From Candidatus Adiutrix sp. (GTDB lineage Bacteria > Desulfobacterota > Desulfarculia > Adiutricales > Adiutricaceae), in contig JAITVE010000150.1 in NCBI GenBank assembly GCA_031285975.1, positions 1-5,184 on the forward strand: a DNA stretch of 5,184 nucleotides. Direction: 5' to 3'. Shown piece after piece: positions 1 through 5,184 of this stretch (positions within the stretch are counted from its first letter, which is position 1; the number at the start of each line of letters is the position of its first letter). The notes under the pieces were generated by a model that ran no database searches, had not been told where the DNA came from, and saw only the letters and a list, made by a program, of their open reading frames with translations. The translations under genes and the position numbers were made by a program.

Positions 1-586
1 TGGCGATCTGCTCGCCGACGATCTTCACGTCGGGGCGCTTGTCAAAAAATTCCTTCTGCCATGCGTCGCGGCGGCCGAGGGCGTGGGGGTTGCCGGCGGG
101 GCCGAGCAGGACGACCACATTGCCGTTCTGCGGAATCTGGGTGAGGGCGAGTTTCGCGTTCACCGCCGCCTGGTCATAGGGGTTGGCGTCGACGTTGCCG
201 AGCCGGGGGTCGGGAATATGCACGTTGACGCAGGCGCCCACCAGACCGGCCTCCACCGCCTGAAGCAGCGGATAGCGGTTCGCTTCCACGTCAAAAGGCT
301 GCAGGAGGATGGCGTCGAACTTGTTGATGGTGGCGTTTTCAATGTGGCCGGAAATGTCTTCAGTGTTGGACTGGCCATCGAAAACAGTGACTTCCATGTC
401 CGGGTAATTTTTTTCAACTTCTTCACTGACGGCGTTGGCCAGCCAGGCGGCGAAGGAGTCGCCCTGGGCGCGGGCGATGTAGGCGAGCTTGAACTTTTTG
501 GCTTCCGCGTCCGCCGCCTGGGCCGGGGCCCCGATGAGCAGGGTGGCCACGAGGGCCAGTAAGAGCAGTTTCGTGAATGTGCGCAT
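1..586 (-). CDS. Sugar ABC transporter solute-binding protein (RbsB-like), N-terminal part
   Basis: Periplasmic binding protein that would capture a sugar and deliver it to the permease encoded upstream. The 195 complete codons visible are the N-terminal two thirds of a protein that in this family is usually about 310-330 aa; the rest lies beyond the left edge. Residues 1-24 form a type I signal peptide (MRTFTKLLLLALVATLLIGA then PAQA, cleavage after AQA). There is no lipobox cysteine, so the protein is soluble and periplasmic. The mature part matches the Peripla_BP_4/RbsB fold: a first strand FKLAYIARAQGDSF, then DAILLQPFDVEANRYPLLQA (the family's 'iilnPvDsdA' motif), then VVVLLGPAGNPHALGRRDAW (the 'G.Gs...R..G' segment). 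The ATG at 586 has AAGGAG at 592-597, 5 nt away. It is the last gene of the ATPase-permease-binding protein operon, 40 nt after the permease stop. The sugar cannot be told from the sequence. Confidence 0.9.
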   Translation of the reverse strand, partial: MRTFTKLLLLALVATLLIGAPAQAADAEAKKFKLAYIARAQGDSFAAWLANAVSEEVEKNYPDMEVTVFDGQSNTEDISGHIENATINKFDAILLQPFDVEANRYPLLQAVEAGLVGACVNVHIPDPRLGNVDANPYDQAAVNAKLALTQIPQNGNVVVLLGPAGNPHALGRRDAWQKEFFDKRPDVKIVGEQIA

Positions 587-626
587 GTGTTCTCCTTTTC
601 AAGGTAAAAGTGACAGGTGATTCCAC

Positions 627-1634
627 TCAGGACGGCGTGTTGCCGTCATCCGGCTTCTTTTCTTTGTCCGGCTTGGGTTCCCCGGTTGATTTCGAGGCAA
701 AGCGTTTCTGCTTCGACCACACGTCCCAGATGACGGCGAGCACGATGATGCAGCCCTTGACGATTTGCTGGGTGTAGGGCTGGATGCCCTGCAAATTCAT
801 GCCGTTGTTCAGAAAACCCATGATGTAGCTGCCCGCCAGCGTGCCTATGGCCGTGCCCACGCCGCCGGAGAAGCTGGTGCCGCCGATGATGGCCGCCGTC
901 ATGGCCTCGAACTCCAGCCCCGCCCCCGCGTTCGGGAGGCCGGCGTTGTTTCTCGACATGTACAAGACGCCCGCCAGGCCGACAAAGATGCCGCTCACCG
1001 CGTAGGCCATGAATTTCGTCCGCCCGACCCGGATGCCCGAGGCCCGCGCCGCCTCTTCATTGCCGCCCACGGCGTAGAGGTGGCGGCCAAAGCGGGTGTG
1101 GCGGAGAATGTACCAGGTGATGGCCACGATAATCAGCATGAACACCACCGGCGTGGGCACGCCGCAGATATAGCCCTGCCCCAGCTTCACATAGTCGCCG
1201 ATCTGGTAAATGTTCTGCCCGTTGCAATACAGCAGCACCGCGCCCCGGGCCACCGTCATCATAGCCAGGGTGGCGATGAAGGGCGGGGCTTTGAAGCGCA
1301 CCACCACAATGCCGCTTAAGGAGTTGCAGACCATGCCGATGAGCGCGCCCACGAAAATGGCGATGACAATGGAGCCCGTGGCCTTGTAAGCCGCGACAGA
1401 GAGCACCCCCGCCAGGGCCAGCACCGCGCCCGCCGCCAGGTCAATCATGCCGGAAATGATGAGAATCGTTTCCGCCATGGCGATGATCGTGGCAATGGAA
1501 ATCTGCCGCGAAACGTTCGAGAGGTTGGCGACCGTGAAAAAGTTTTCGTTCATCATGGAAGAGACCAGCATGAGAACGCAAAGAATGACATAAATACTGT
1601 AGTTGCTCATGAAGCGCATGAATTTTTCGTACAT
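627..1634 (-). CDS. Sugar ABC transporter permease (RbsC-like, CUT2 family)
   Basis: Inner-membrane subunit that forms the sugar translocation channel, probably as a homodimer bound to the double-domain ATPase. The 335 aa match the usual 320-350 aa of the BPD_transp_2 family. Hydrophobic segments lie at roughly residues 13-29, 46-62, 65-83, 88-112, 118-136, 162-178, 210-226, 246-275 and 290-306. Family landmarks are IATIIAMAETILIISGMIDL near 47-66 (compare 'G.tlVIitGGIDLSvG'), the cytoplasmic coupling loop AVGGNEEAARASGIRV at 188-203, and GGTSFSGGVGT at 251-261. The ATG at 1634 has GGAGGAG at 1641-1647, 6 nt away. A hydrophilic tail of about 29 residues rich in K, E, D and P (307-335) follows the last membrane segment and is longer than I would expect for RbsC. 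It lies 88 nt after the ATPase gene and 40 nt before the binding-protein gene. Confidence 0.94.
   Translation of the reverse strand: MYEKFMRFMSNYSIYVILCVLMLVSSMMNENFFTVANLSNVSRQISIATIIAMAETILIISGMIDLAAGAVLALAGVLSVAAYKATGSIVIAIFVGALIGMVCNSLSGIVVVRFKAPPFIATLAMMTVARGAVLLYCNGQNIYQIGDYVKLGQGYICGVPTPVVFMLIIVAITWYILRHTRFGRHLYAVGGNEEAARASGIRVGRTKFMAYAVSGIFVGLAGVLYMSRNNAGLPNAGAGLEFEAMTAAIIGGTSFSGGVGTAIGTLAGSYIMGFLNNGMNLQGIQPYTQQIVKGCIIVLAVIWDVWSKQKRFASKSTGEPKPDKEKKPDDGNTPS
631..647 (-). other. Small hairpin at the permease 3' end
   Basis: GACGGC (631-636) and GCCGTC (642-647) form a perfect 6-bp GC-rich stem with a 5-nt loop, inside the last codons of the permease and just before its stop. No U-run follows on the minus strand, so it does not look like an intrinsic terminator. 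It could stabilise or tune the mRNA between permease and binding protein. It could equally be chance in GC-rich coding sequence. Confidence 0.3.
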
Positions 1635-1722
1635 GCTCCACTCCTCCGATATCGTTGAGAGAAACGTTCCGTCACGATGCGCCGGAGCGCTCCTGACCCC
1701 TTCCAGCGTCTGCGATAAGCCG
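1635..1722 (-). other. 88-nt gap between ATPase and permease genes
   Basis: The spacer is long for an operon whose genes usually nearly touch. It contains the perfect 10-bp palindrome GGAGCGCTCC (1684-1693) and the permease Shine-Dalgarno at 1641-1647. I see no T-run that would make a terminator, and no convincing small gene. Confidence 0.5.
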
Positions 1723-3216
1723 TCAAGCCGCGCCGGTGGCCAGGCGCATCACGTTTTCCTGCGAGAAGGCTTCAGGCTGCAATTCGCCGCGAATCCGCCC
1801 CCCGCCCATCACATAAATGCGGTCGCACATGCCGAGCAATTCCGGCAGTTCCGACGAAATCATCACCAGCCCGTTCCCCTCGCGGGCCAGGCTGACCATG
1901 AGCTTGTATATCTCGAACTTCGCGCCCACATCAATGCCGCGCGTCGGCTCGTCCAAAAAGAGCACGCGCGGCTGTGTGAGCAGCCATTTGGAAATTAAGA
2001 CCTTTTGCTGGTTGCCGCCGGAGAGGGTCTGGATGGCGGTTTCCAGAGAGGGAGTTTTCACGGCCATGCTGCGGAAACTTTCGGTGACCACGCTGCGCTC
2101 TTTCCCCGTGTGGTTGAAGCCGCCGTAGATAAACTGCTCCAGGCTGGAGAGGGTGGCGTTTTCGCTGACGCTGCGCATGGGAATAATGCCGTAGCGCCGC
2201 CGGTCTTCAGAGAGCATGACAATCCCGGCCCGCATCGCGTCCGCCACGTCGCGGACGGCGATTTTTTGCCCATCCATAAAAATCTCGCCGGAATCAAGGG
2301 GGTCGAGGCCGAAAACGGCCCGCGCCACTTCCGTCCTGCCAGCCCCCACCAGCCCGGCAAAGCCGACGATCTCGCCCTTGCCGACAGTAAAAGAGACGTC
2401 CTTGAAAACCGATTTCCGGTTGAGATGTTTGGCCTCAAAGACGGTCTCCCCAATGGGCACCTGTTCCTTGGGGTAAACATTGGTGATGGTGCGGCCGACC
2501 ATGAGGGCGATAACTTTATCGATGTCATACTTCGCGGCGGGCTGGGAATCGACGACGGAGCCGTCGCGGAGGATGGTGATTTGATCCGCGATGCGGAAAA
2601 TTTCCTCCATCTTGTGGGAGATGTAGATGATGGCAATGCCCTTGGCCCGGAGCTCGAAAATTTTGGCGATGAGCCCCTCGACTTCGCGGCTGGTGATGGC
2701 GGAAGTCGGCTCGTCCATGATGATGATGTCCGCGTCGCGGGAGATGGCTTTGGTGATTTCCAGCATCTGGATGTCGGAAACAGTGAGGTCGCGGAGCTTG
2801 GTGTCCGGGGCGTAGGGCAGGTTTTGCGCTTTCAGGAGAGCCAGGGTGTCGCGGCGCATTTTCTTCCAGTCAACGCTGCCGATGCGGGTGGTCGGTTCGC
2901 AGCCGAGGAAGAGATTTTCCTCCACCGTCATTTCGGGGACGAAGTTGAGCTCCTGAAAAATCATGGCGACGCCGCGCTCGCGGGCATCCTGGGGGCTGGT
3001 GATTTCCACCGCCTGGCCGTCGATGAAAATCTGCCCCTCGTCGGCCTTGTAGAGGCCGTTGATGACTTTCATGAGGGTGGATTTCCCCGCGCCGTTTTCG
3101 CCGCAGAGAACGTGCACCGTGCCCCGCTCAACGGCGAAGTTGACGTTCGAGAGGGCGAGGACGCCGGGGAATGCTTTTCGGATGCCGCGCAGTTCCAGCT
3201 TGGGATTGGTTGCCAC
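1723..3216 (-). CDS. Sugar ABC transporter double-domain ATPase (RbsA/MglA/XylG-like)
   Basis: Cytoplasmic ATPase that powers the importer. At 497 aa it is the usual length for CUT2 ATPases, which fuse two ABC domains. Domain 1 has an intact Walker A GENGAGKST (39-47), Q-loop Q88, a divergent signature LTVSDIQ (144-150), Walker B IIIMDEPTSA (164-173) and H-loop H201. Domain 2 has a degenerate Walker A GLVGAGRTE (288-296) lacking the GKS/T core, a canonical signature LSGGNQQKV (398-406) and Walker B VLFLDEPTRGID (418-429). It has SSE (454-456) where other ABC proteins carry the H-loop histidine. This asymmetry is normal for the family and means only one of the two sites is expected to be fully catalytic. 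It is the first gene of the operon, followed by permease and binding protein as in rbsACB. The start is GTG, chosen because the next in-frame ATG falls after Walker A and GGAGGG lies at 3224-3229. Confidence 0.95.
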   Translation of the reverse strand: MATNPKLELRGIRKAFPGVLALSNVNFAVERGTVHVLCGENGAGKSTLMKVINGLYKADEGQIFIDGQAVEITSPQDARERGVAMIFQELNFVPEMTVEENLFLGCEPTTRIGSVDWKKMRRDTLALLKAQNLPYAPDTKLRDLTVSDIQMLEITKAISRDADIIIMDEPTSAITSREVEGLIAKIFELRAKGIAIIYISHKMEEIFRIADQITILRDGSVVDSQPAAKYDIDKVIALMVGRTITNVYPKEQVPIGETVFEAKHLNRKSVFKDVSFTVGKGEIVGFAGLVGAGRTEVARAVFGLDPLDSGEIFMDGQKIAVRDVADAMRAGIVMLSEDRRRYGIIPMRSVSENATLSSLEQFIYGGFNHTGKERSVVTESFRSMAVKTPSLETAIQTLSGGNQQKVLISKWLLTQPRVLFLDEPTRGIDVGAKFEIYKLMVSLAREGNGLVMISSELPELLGMCDRIYVMGGGRIRGELQPEAFSQENVMRLATGAA

Positions 3217-3229
3217 GAGAATGCCCTCC
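3214..3229 (-). promoter_or_regulatory. RBS and GTG start of the ATPase gene
   Basis: GGAGGG (3224-3229) lies 7 nt upstream of GTG (3214-3216). No in-frame ATG, GTG or TTG occurs close upstream, and the first internal methionine (residue 49) would cut through the Walker A region. The GTG is therefore the supported start. Confidence 0.8.
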
Positions 3230-3368
3230 AGGCGCCGAACCGGAACAGCCCGGCCGGCCTAAATCAGGAAAAAAGCACACAGACAAAGACAAGAGCAGAA
3301 GCAAGGCCCGGACAAGCTCCCTCAAAAGGAGCGAGAAAGTGAACTCTCTATGTGTAAAATCATTGTTA
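3217..3368 (-). other. Predicted 5' leader of the sugar operon
   Basis: If the promoter at 3375-3403 is right, the transcript starts near 3368 and has an untranslated leader of about 150 nt. The leader is pyrimidine-rich on the transcribed strand around 3275-3310. It holds a weak 5-bp hairpin (GCTCC 3316-3320 with GGAGC 3328-3332, loop 7) and a GGCCGGCC palindrome at 3252-3259. I see no riboswitch or terminator and no supported gene in it. Confidence 0.4.
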
Positions 3369-3384
3369 AATCACTTTTTACAAT
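3353..3384. promoter_or_regulatory. Candidate operator: repeated TGTNAAA half-sites over the -10 box
   Basis: On the plus strand TGTAAAATCA (3353-3362) is repeated as TGTTAAATCA (3364-3373). The match is 9 of 10 and the period 11 bp, about one helical turn. ATTGTTAAA (3362-3370) also forms an imperfect inverted repeat with TTTTACAAT (3376-3384), 8 of 9 pairs with a 5-bp spacer. Together this gives two half-sites in tandem and a third inverted. The cluster covers the -10 element and the expected transcription start, where a repressor would block the sugar operon. The regulator is unknown and no regulator gene is in the window. The region is AT-rich, so chance cannot be excluded. Confidence 0.4.
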
Positions 3385-3403
3385 CTATTTTAGTAAATGT
3401 CAA
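3375..3403 (-). promoter_or_regulatory. Sigma70-type promoter of the sugar operon
   Basis: On the minus strand a perfect -35 box TTGACA (3398-3403) is followed, after a 17-bp spacer, by TAAAAA (3375-3380), 4 of 6 matches to the -10 consensus. It points to the ATPase gene and sits in an AT-rich island upstream of the operon. The -35 box lies within about 25 bp of the broken end of the integrase fragment, so sequence upstream of it may have been replaced. Confidence 0.55.
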
Positions 3404-3720
3404 GCACAATTTCAGCCCCCGCTCCCCCGTTCAAGCGGGTGGTTCACGACCTGGGCTTCAATGACGGCATCACTGACCGCCGCCTGAAACTGGTTTTCCA
3501 TTCACTGCGCCATACCTATGCCAGTTGGCTGGTTCAGGACGGTGAGGTATTATATACCGTAAAAGAACTCATGGGCCACCGCACCCTGCAAATGACTGAA
3601 AGGTATTCCCACCTGGCCCCAAACCATCTGCGACAGGCCGCCGACCGCCTGGAAGGCAAGTTGAATCGTGATGAAGAAATGGTTACAATAGCTGCCAACC
3701 CACAGGGAGACCACATATGA
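3397..3720 (+). pseudogene. Tyrosine recombinase/integrase, C-terminal fragment
   Basis: C-terminal catalytic part of a phage-type site-specific integrase. Recognisable similarity starts near residue 11 ([18 protein letters not shown]). The active-site box HSLRHTYAS supplies H35 and R38. LMGHR gives H61, and TERYSHL gives Y70, the expected DNA-linking nucleophile. The SAM-like DNA-binding domain, the first catalytic arginine and the beta-hairpin lysine are missing. About 95 aa of an expected 330-400 aa remain. The ATG at 3397 is preceded in frame by TAG TAA, lies inside the transporter promoter and has no clear ribosome site, so it is a chance start. The first ~10 residues are not integrase-like. 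The frame is otherwise open to a TGA that overlaps the rhuM start. It should have no recombinase activity alone. Confidence 0.85.
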
Positions 3721-4095
3721 CTAATGCACTTCCCGCCAGCCAATTCCTTATTTATCAAACCGAAGACGGGCGCACCAAGCTTGATGTCCGCTTTGAGGAT
3801 GAATCTGTCTGGCTCACCCAGCACATGATGGTGGAGCTTTTTCAAAGTTCCAAGCAAAATATCAGTCATCACATCAAGAGTATTTATGCTGAAGGAGAGC
3901 TTCAGCCGGAGGCAACTGTCAAAAAATATTTGACAGTTCAAAGTGAGGGCGCACGCCAAGTTAAACGCCAGATGGAATATTACAATCTGGATGTAATTAT
4001 TTCAGTCGGCTATCGGGTCAAAAGTCATGTGGCGACAAAATTTCGTATCTGGGCCACTCAGCAACTGCGTGAATTTATTGTTAAATGTTTCGTCC
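3411..4095. mobile_element. Remnant of an integrative element (int' - rhuM'), ends approximate
   Basis: This stretch of about 0.7 kb holds only the C-terminal part of an integrase and the N-terminal part of a RhuM-family gene, in the same orientation and overlapping by ATGA. Homology to each family ends abruptly. The left limit is where recombinase-like sequence begins (about 3411-3428). The right limit is where RhuM similarity stops (about 4095). G+C counted by hand over 3721-4080 is about 45%, against 55-67% in sampled lines of the flanking genes, consistent with foreign origin. I found no clear terminal inverted repeats, target duplication or tRNA-derived attachment site, so the original ends are probably lost. 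Confidence 0.65.
3914..3938. repeat. Perfect 10-bp inverted repeat inside rhuM'
   Basis: AACTGTCAAA (3914-3923) and TTTGACAGTT (3929-3938) are exact reverse complements around a 5-nt loop (AAATA). The repeat lies inside a conserved coding segment (ATVKKYLTVQ), so it may be a by-product of codon choice. It could also form an mRNA hairpin or bind a dimeric protein. Each arm contains TTGACA on one strand. Confidence 0.6.
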
Positions 4096-4167
4096 AAGGG
4101 TCAGTAGCTTTTCTGAAAATATCAGACACGCCGGAAAGCCAGTGCGTCTATGATTGCGGATACTTGA
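4096..4167. other. Junction segment between rhuM' and the SWIM gene
   Basis: This 72-bp stretch matches neither the RhuM family nor the SWIM gene as far as I can read. It would serve as the 3' flank of the minus-strand SWIM gene, but no GC-rich stem followed by a T-run is visible. A weak 5-bp hairpin (TCTGA 4112-4116, TCAGA 4122-4126) is the only structure I found. Confidence 0.4.
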
Positions 4168-5184
4168 TTATTTGCCCCGTTTGGCCAGGGCCGCTAGCTT
4201 ATCCTTTGATTTCTGATGCAGGCGTGGTTCTTTCAAATTCTCCCAGTTGAGCACCGTGGGCAGGGCGGAGCCCAGGGCGGCGGCGAATTCGGCCTGGCTC
4301 ATTTTCAGTTTTTGGCGCAGGGCTTTGATTTCAGAGCCTTGGGGATTATCCGGGTCTTTGAATAGTTGCGATTTAGCTCGTGCCCGCTTTGGCCGCGTTT
4401 GGGCCGGGGCGGCGGGAATGGCCTCCTTTTTCCGCGTGGCGGCTTTTTTGCCGTCGGCCGCTTTGGGCACGGGTTTTTCCATGCCGCCCAAATCCAATTC
4501 AATACCGAAAATGGCGGCGAGGGATTCGTCTTTCAGGGCTGACGCGCTGCCGCCCGTGGCGGCTTCGGCCATATTTTCCAGGTCAATCAGTTCCGCCGGG
4601 TCAACCCCGCGCAAAAGGAACAGCAGTTCAGGGGCATGATCCAGGCGGTGGCCAAAGGCATAGAGGGTGGCGGCCACATGCTTGCACATCTGGGCCCAGT
4701 CCGGGCAGCTGCAACTGAATTTCAGTTCACCCAGTTTGGGGAAAATGCCGTTTTCAGGGTCAGCGGCCTGTTTCATAATATCCGCCGGAAATTTTCCGGC
4801 CAGCAGATCAAGCATGGAGGCAATGCGCCCCTGGGAAGCGGCTTTGATAGTTTTCCACTGATTGGCGGAAAGCGGGCGAACCGTGACGTTCACCTCATAA
4901 GGCTTCCCCTGGGAACCGGCCACCAGGGCCGTTATATGGCCCGCCGTGGCCGCGAGGTGGCAAACCGCGCTGTTGCGCACATAGCTGTGGCCACGGCCAA
5001 TGCGGTTTTCATGGTCGGCATACGTTTCCAGATGCTTGCACCAGGCCTTGCCCCAAAAGCTTTGGGCCAGGTTTCGGCCTGTGGGGCAGATGGGCTGAAT
5101 ATCCGGTCGCGTTTTTTTAAGGTTGGCGATCAGTTTTTCAGCGTTGGCCTTTTTCACCGCCACCGAGACGTATGGTCCAAAATT
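4168..5184 (-). CDS. SWIM zinc-finger protein with C-terminal XRE-type helix-turn-helix, 5' end cut off
   Basis: Probable nucleic-acid-binding protein. The frame is open to the right edge; NFGPYVS precedes the GTG at 5163. Relatives begin a few residues before a 'PYVsVAeRRAkA' segment, so the true start lies just outside the window and the GTG is internal. Numbering from that GTG, PICPTGRNLAQSFWGKAWCK (24-43), LETYADHENRIGRGHSYVRN (45-64) and VCHL are typical of the family N-terminus. FSCSCPDWAQMCKHVA holds the SWIM motif CxCx6CxH with ligands C151, C153, C160 and H162. A low-complexity basic A/K/P/R-rich linker covers about 230-265. Residues 278-309 (ALRQKLKMSQAEFAAALGSA, then a TVLNWEN helix) form an XRE/YiaG-like helix-turn-helix. 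In prokaryotes such SWIM proteins often neighbour SNF2-family helicases; none is visible, but the upstream side is outside the window. It converges on rhuM', whose frame overlaps its last 83 nt. Confidence 0.88.
   Translation of the reverse strand, partial: NFGPYVSVAVKKANAEKLIANLKKTRPDIQPICPTGRNLAQSFWGKAWCKHLETYADHENRIGRGHSYVRNSAVCHLAATAGHITALVAGSQGKPYEVNVTVRPLSANQWKTIKAASQGRIASMLDLLAGKFPADIMKQAADPENGIFPKLGELKFSCSCPDWAQMCKHVAATLYAFGHRLDHAPELLFLLRGVDPAELIDLENMAEAATGGSASALKDESLAAIFGIELDLGGMEKPVPKAADGKKAATRKKEAIPAAPAQTRPKRARAKSQLFKDPDNPQGSEIKALRQKLKMSQAEFAAALGSALPTVLNWENLKEPRLHQKSKDKLAALAKRGK

Larger units (their letters stand above)
3717..4250 (+). pseudogene. RhuM-family protein, truncated and running into unrelated sequence
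   Basis: N-terminal part of a virulence RhuM-family protein, a group named after rhuM of Salmonella pathogenicity island 3 and common on mobile elements; its biochemical role is not established. Family landmarks are LDVRFEDESVWLTQHMMVEL (22-41), a helix-turn-helix-like LFQSSKQNISHHIKSIYAEG (41-60), VKKYLTVQSEG (68-78) and the highly typical VKRQMEYYNLDVIISVGYRV (82-101), then FRIWATQQLREFIVKCFV (109-126). After about residue 126 similarity stops; the last ~50 residues look random and from 4168 are antisense to the SWIM gene. Full-length relatives are about 330 aa, and some carry a Fic/Doc-like C-terminal part that would be missing here. The ATG at 3717 overlaps the integrase stop as ATGA and has AGGGAGA about 7 nt upstream, so the two frames were probably translationally coupled. 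Confidence 0.85.

Noticed and set aside
765..1319. 184-codon open frame on the plus strand opposite the permease gene
   Set aside because: It is a shadow of the permease: no hydrophobic core or motif, with A/H/R/G-rich composition.
3128..3325. Possible 65-aa leader protein on the minus strand starting with a hydrophobic stretch
   Set aside because: It has a signal-like LLLLLSLS run but overlaps the ATPase start in another frame, has no good ribosome site and loses any pattern after 20 residues. It arises from the pyrimidine-rich leader.
3316..3332. Hairpin GCTCC/GGAGC in the operon leader as an attenuator
   Set aside because: The stem is only 5 bp with a 7-nt loop and no following T-run on the minus strand, so neither a terminator nor a riboswitch can be supported.
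2005..3342. 445-codon open frame on the plus strand opposite the ATPase gene
   Set aside because: The opposite strand encodes a complete, motif-perfect ABC ATPase. The plus-strand translation has no recognisable domain and is rich in G, A, D and H, typical of the antisense of GC-rich coding sequence.
3363..3391. Possible plus-strand promoter TTGTTA - 17 bp - TATTTT reading into the integrase fragment
   Set aside because: Both boxes match only 4 of 6 positions in an AT-rich island, and the downstream frame is a pseudogene. It is possible but not supported enough to list.
3411..4095. Insertion-sequence ends or direct target duplications bounding the remnant
   Set aside because: I compared the sequences around both breakpoints and found no matching inverted ends or short duplication that stands out. 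The remnant contains no transposase.
4112..4126. Hairpin TCTGA/TCAGA as terminator of the SWIM gene
   Set aside because: The stem is 5 bp and AT-containing with no T-run at its 3' side, too weak to call.
1..5184. CRISPR arrays, tRNA or rRNA genes
   Set aside because: No regularly spaced repeats, no tRNA-like cloverleaf segments and no rRNA-like sequence were seen on either strand.

Overview
The window carries one nearly complete sugar-uptake operon on the minus strand, a small broken mobile-element remnant on the plus strand, and most of a SWIM zinc-finger gene on the minus strand. The host genes are GC-rich (sampled 60-base lines give about 55-67% G+C). The solute-binding protein has a cleavable signal peptide with no lipobox cysteine, which suggests a Gram-negative (diderm) bacterium. 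I cannot name the taxon. A PVC-group (e.g. Lentisphaerota) or delta-proteobacteria-like host is a weak guess.

Positions 1-3404: a CUT2-type (ribose/galactose/xylose-like) ABC importer read right to left in the classical rbsA-rbsC-rbsB order. The order is a double-domain ATPase (GTG start at 3216), a permease (start 1634) and a secreted solute-binding protein (start 586, running off the left edge). All three starts have strong Shine-Dalgarno sequences. A consensus-like sigma70 promoter (TTGACA, 17 bp, TAAAAA) lies at 3375-3403. It gives a leader of roughly 150 nt, and a cluster of TGTNAAA half-sites lies across its -10 element. No regulator or catabolic gene is in view, so the substrate stays open.

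Positions about 3411-4095: a remnant of a mobile element with clearly lower G+C (about 45% over 3721-4080). It holds the C-terminal third of a tyrosine recombinase, with stop codons directly upstream of the only available start. This overlaps by ATGA the N-terminal part of a RhuM-family protein. Homology of the RhuM part stops near residue 126, after which the frame runs into unrelated sequence and the antisense of the next gene. Both ends are therefore broken. The left break lies within about 25 bp of the -35 box of the transporter promoter. A perfect 10-bp inverted repeat sits inside the rhuM fragment.

Positions 4168-5184: a convergent SWIM zinc-finger protein (CxCx6CxH) whose start lies just outside the right edge. 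It has a basic linker and a C-terminal XRE-type helix-turn-helix. The most unusual items are the SWIM-HTH fusion, the int-rhuM remnant beside the transporter promoter, and the operator-like repeats. I see no convincing complete new defence or mobile system in this window.
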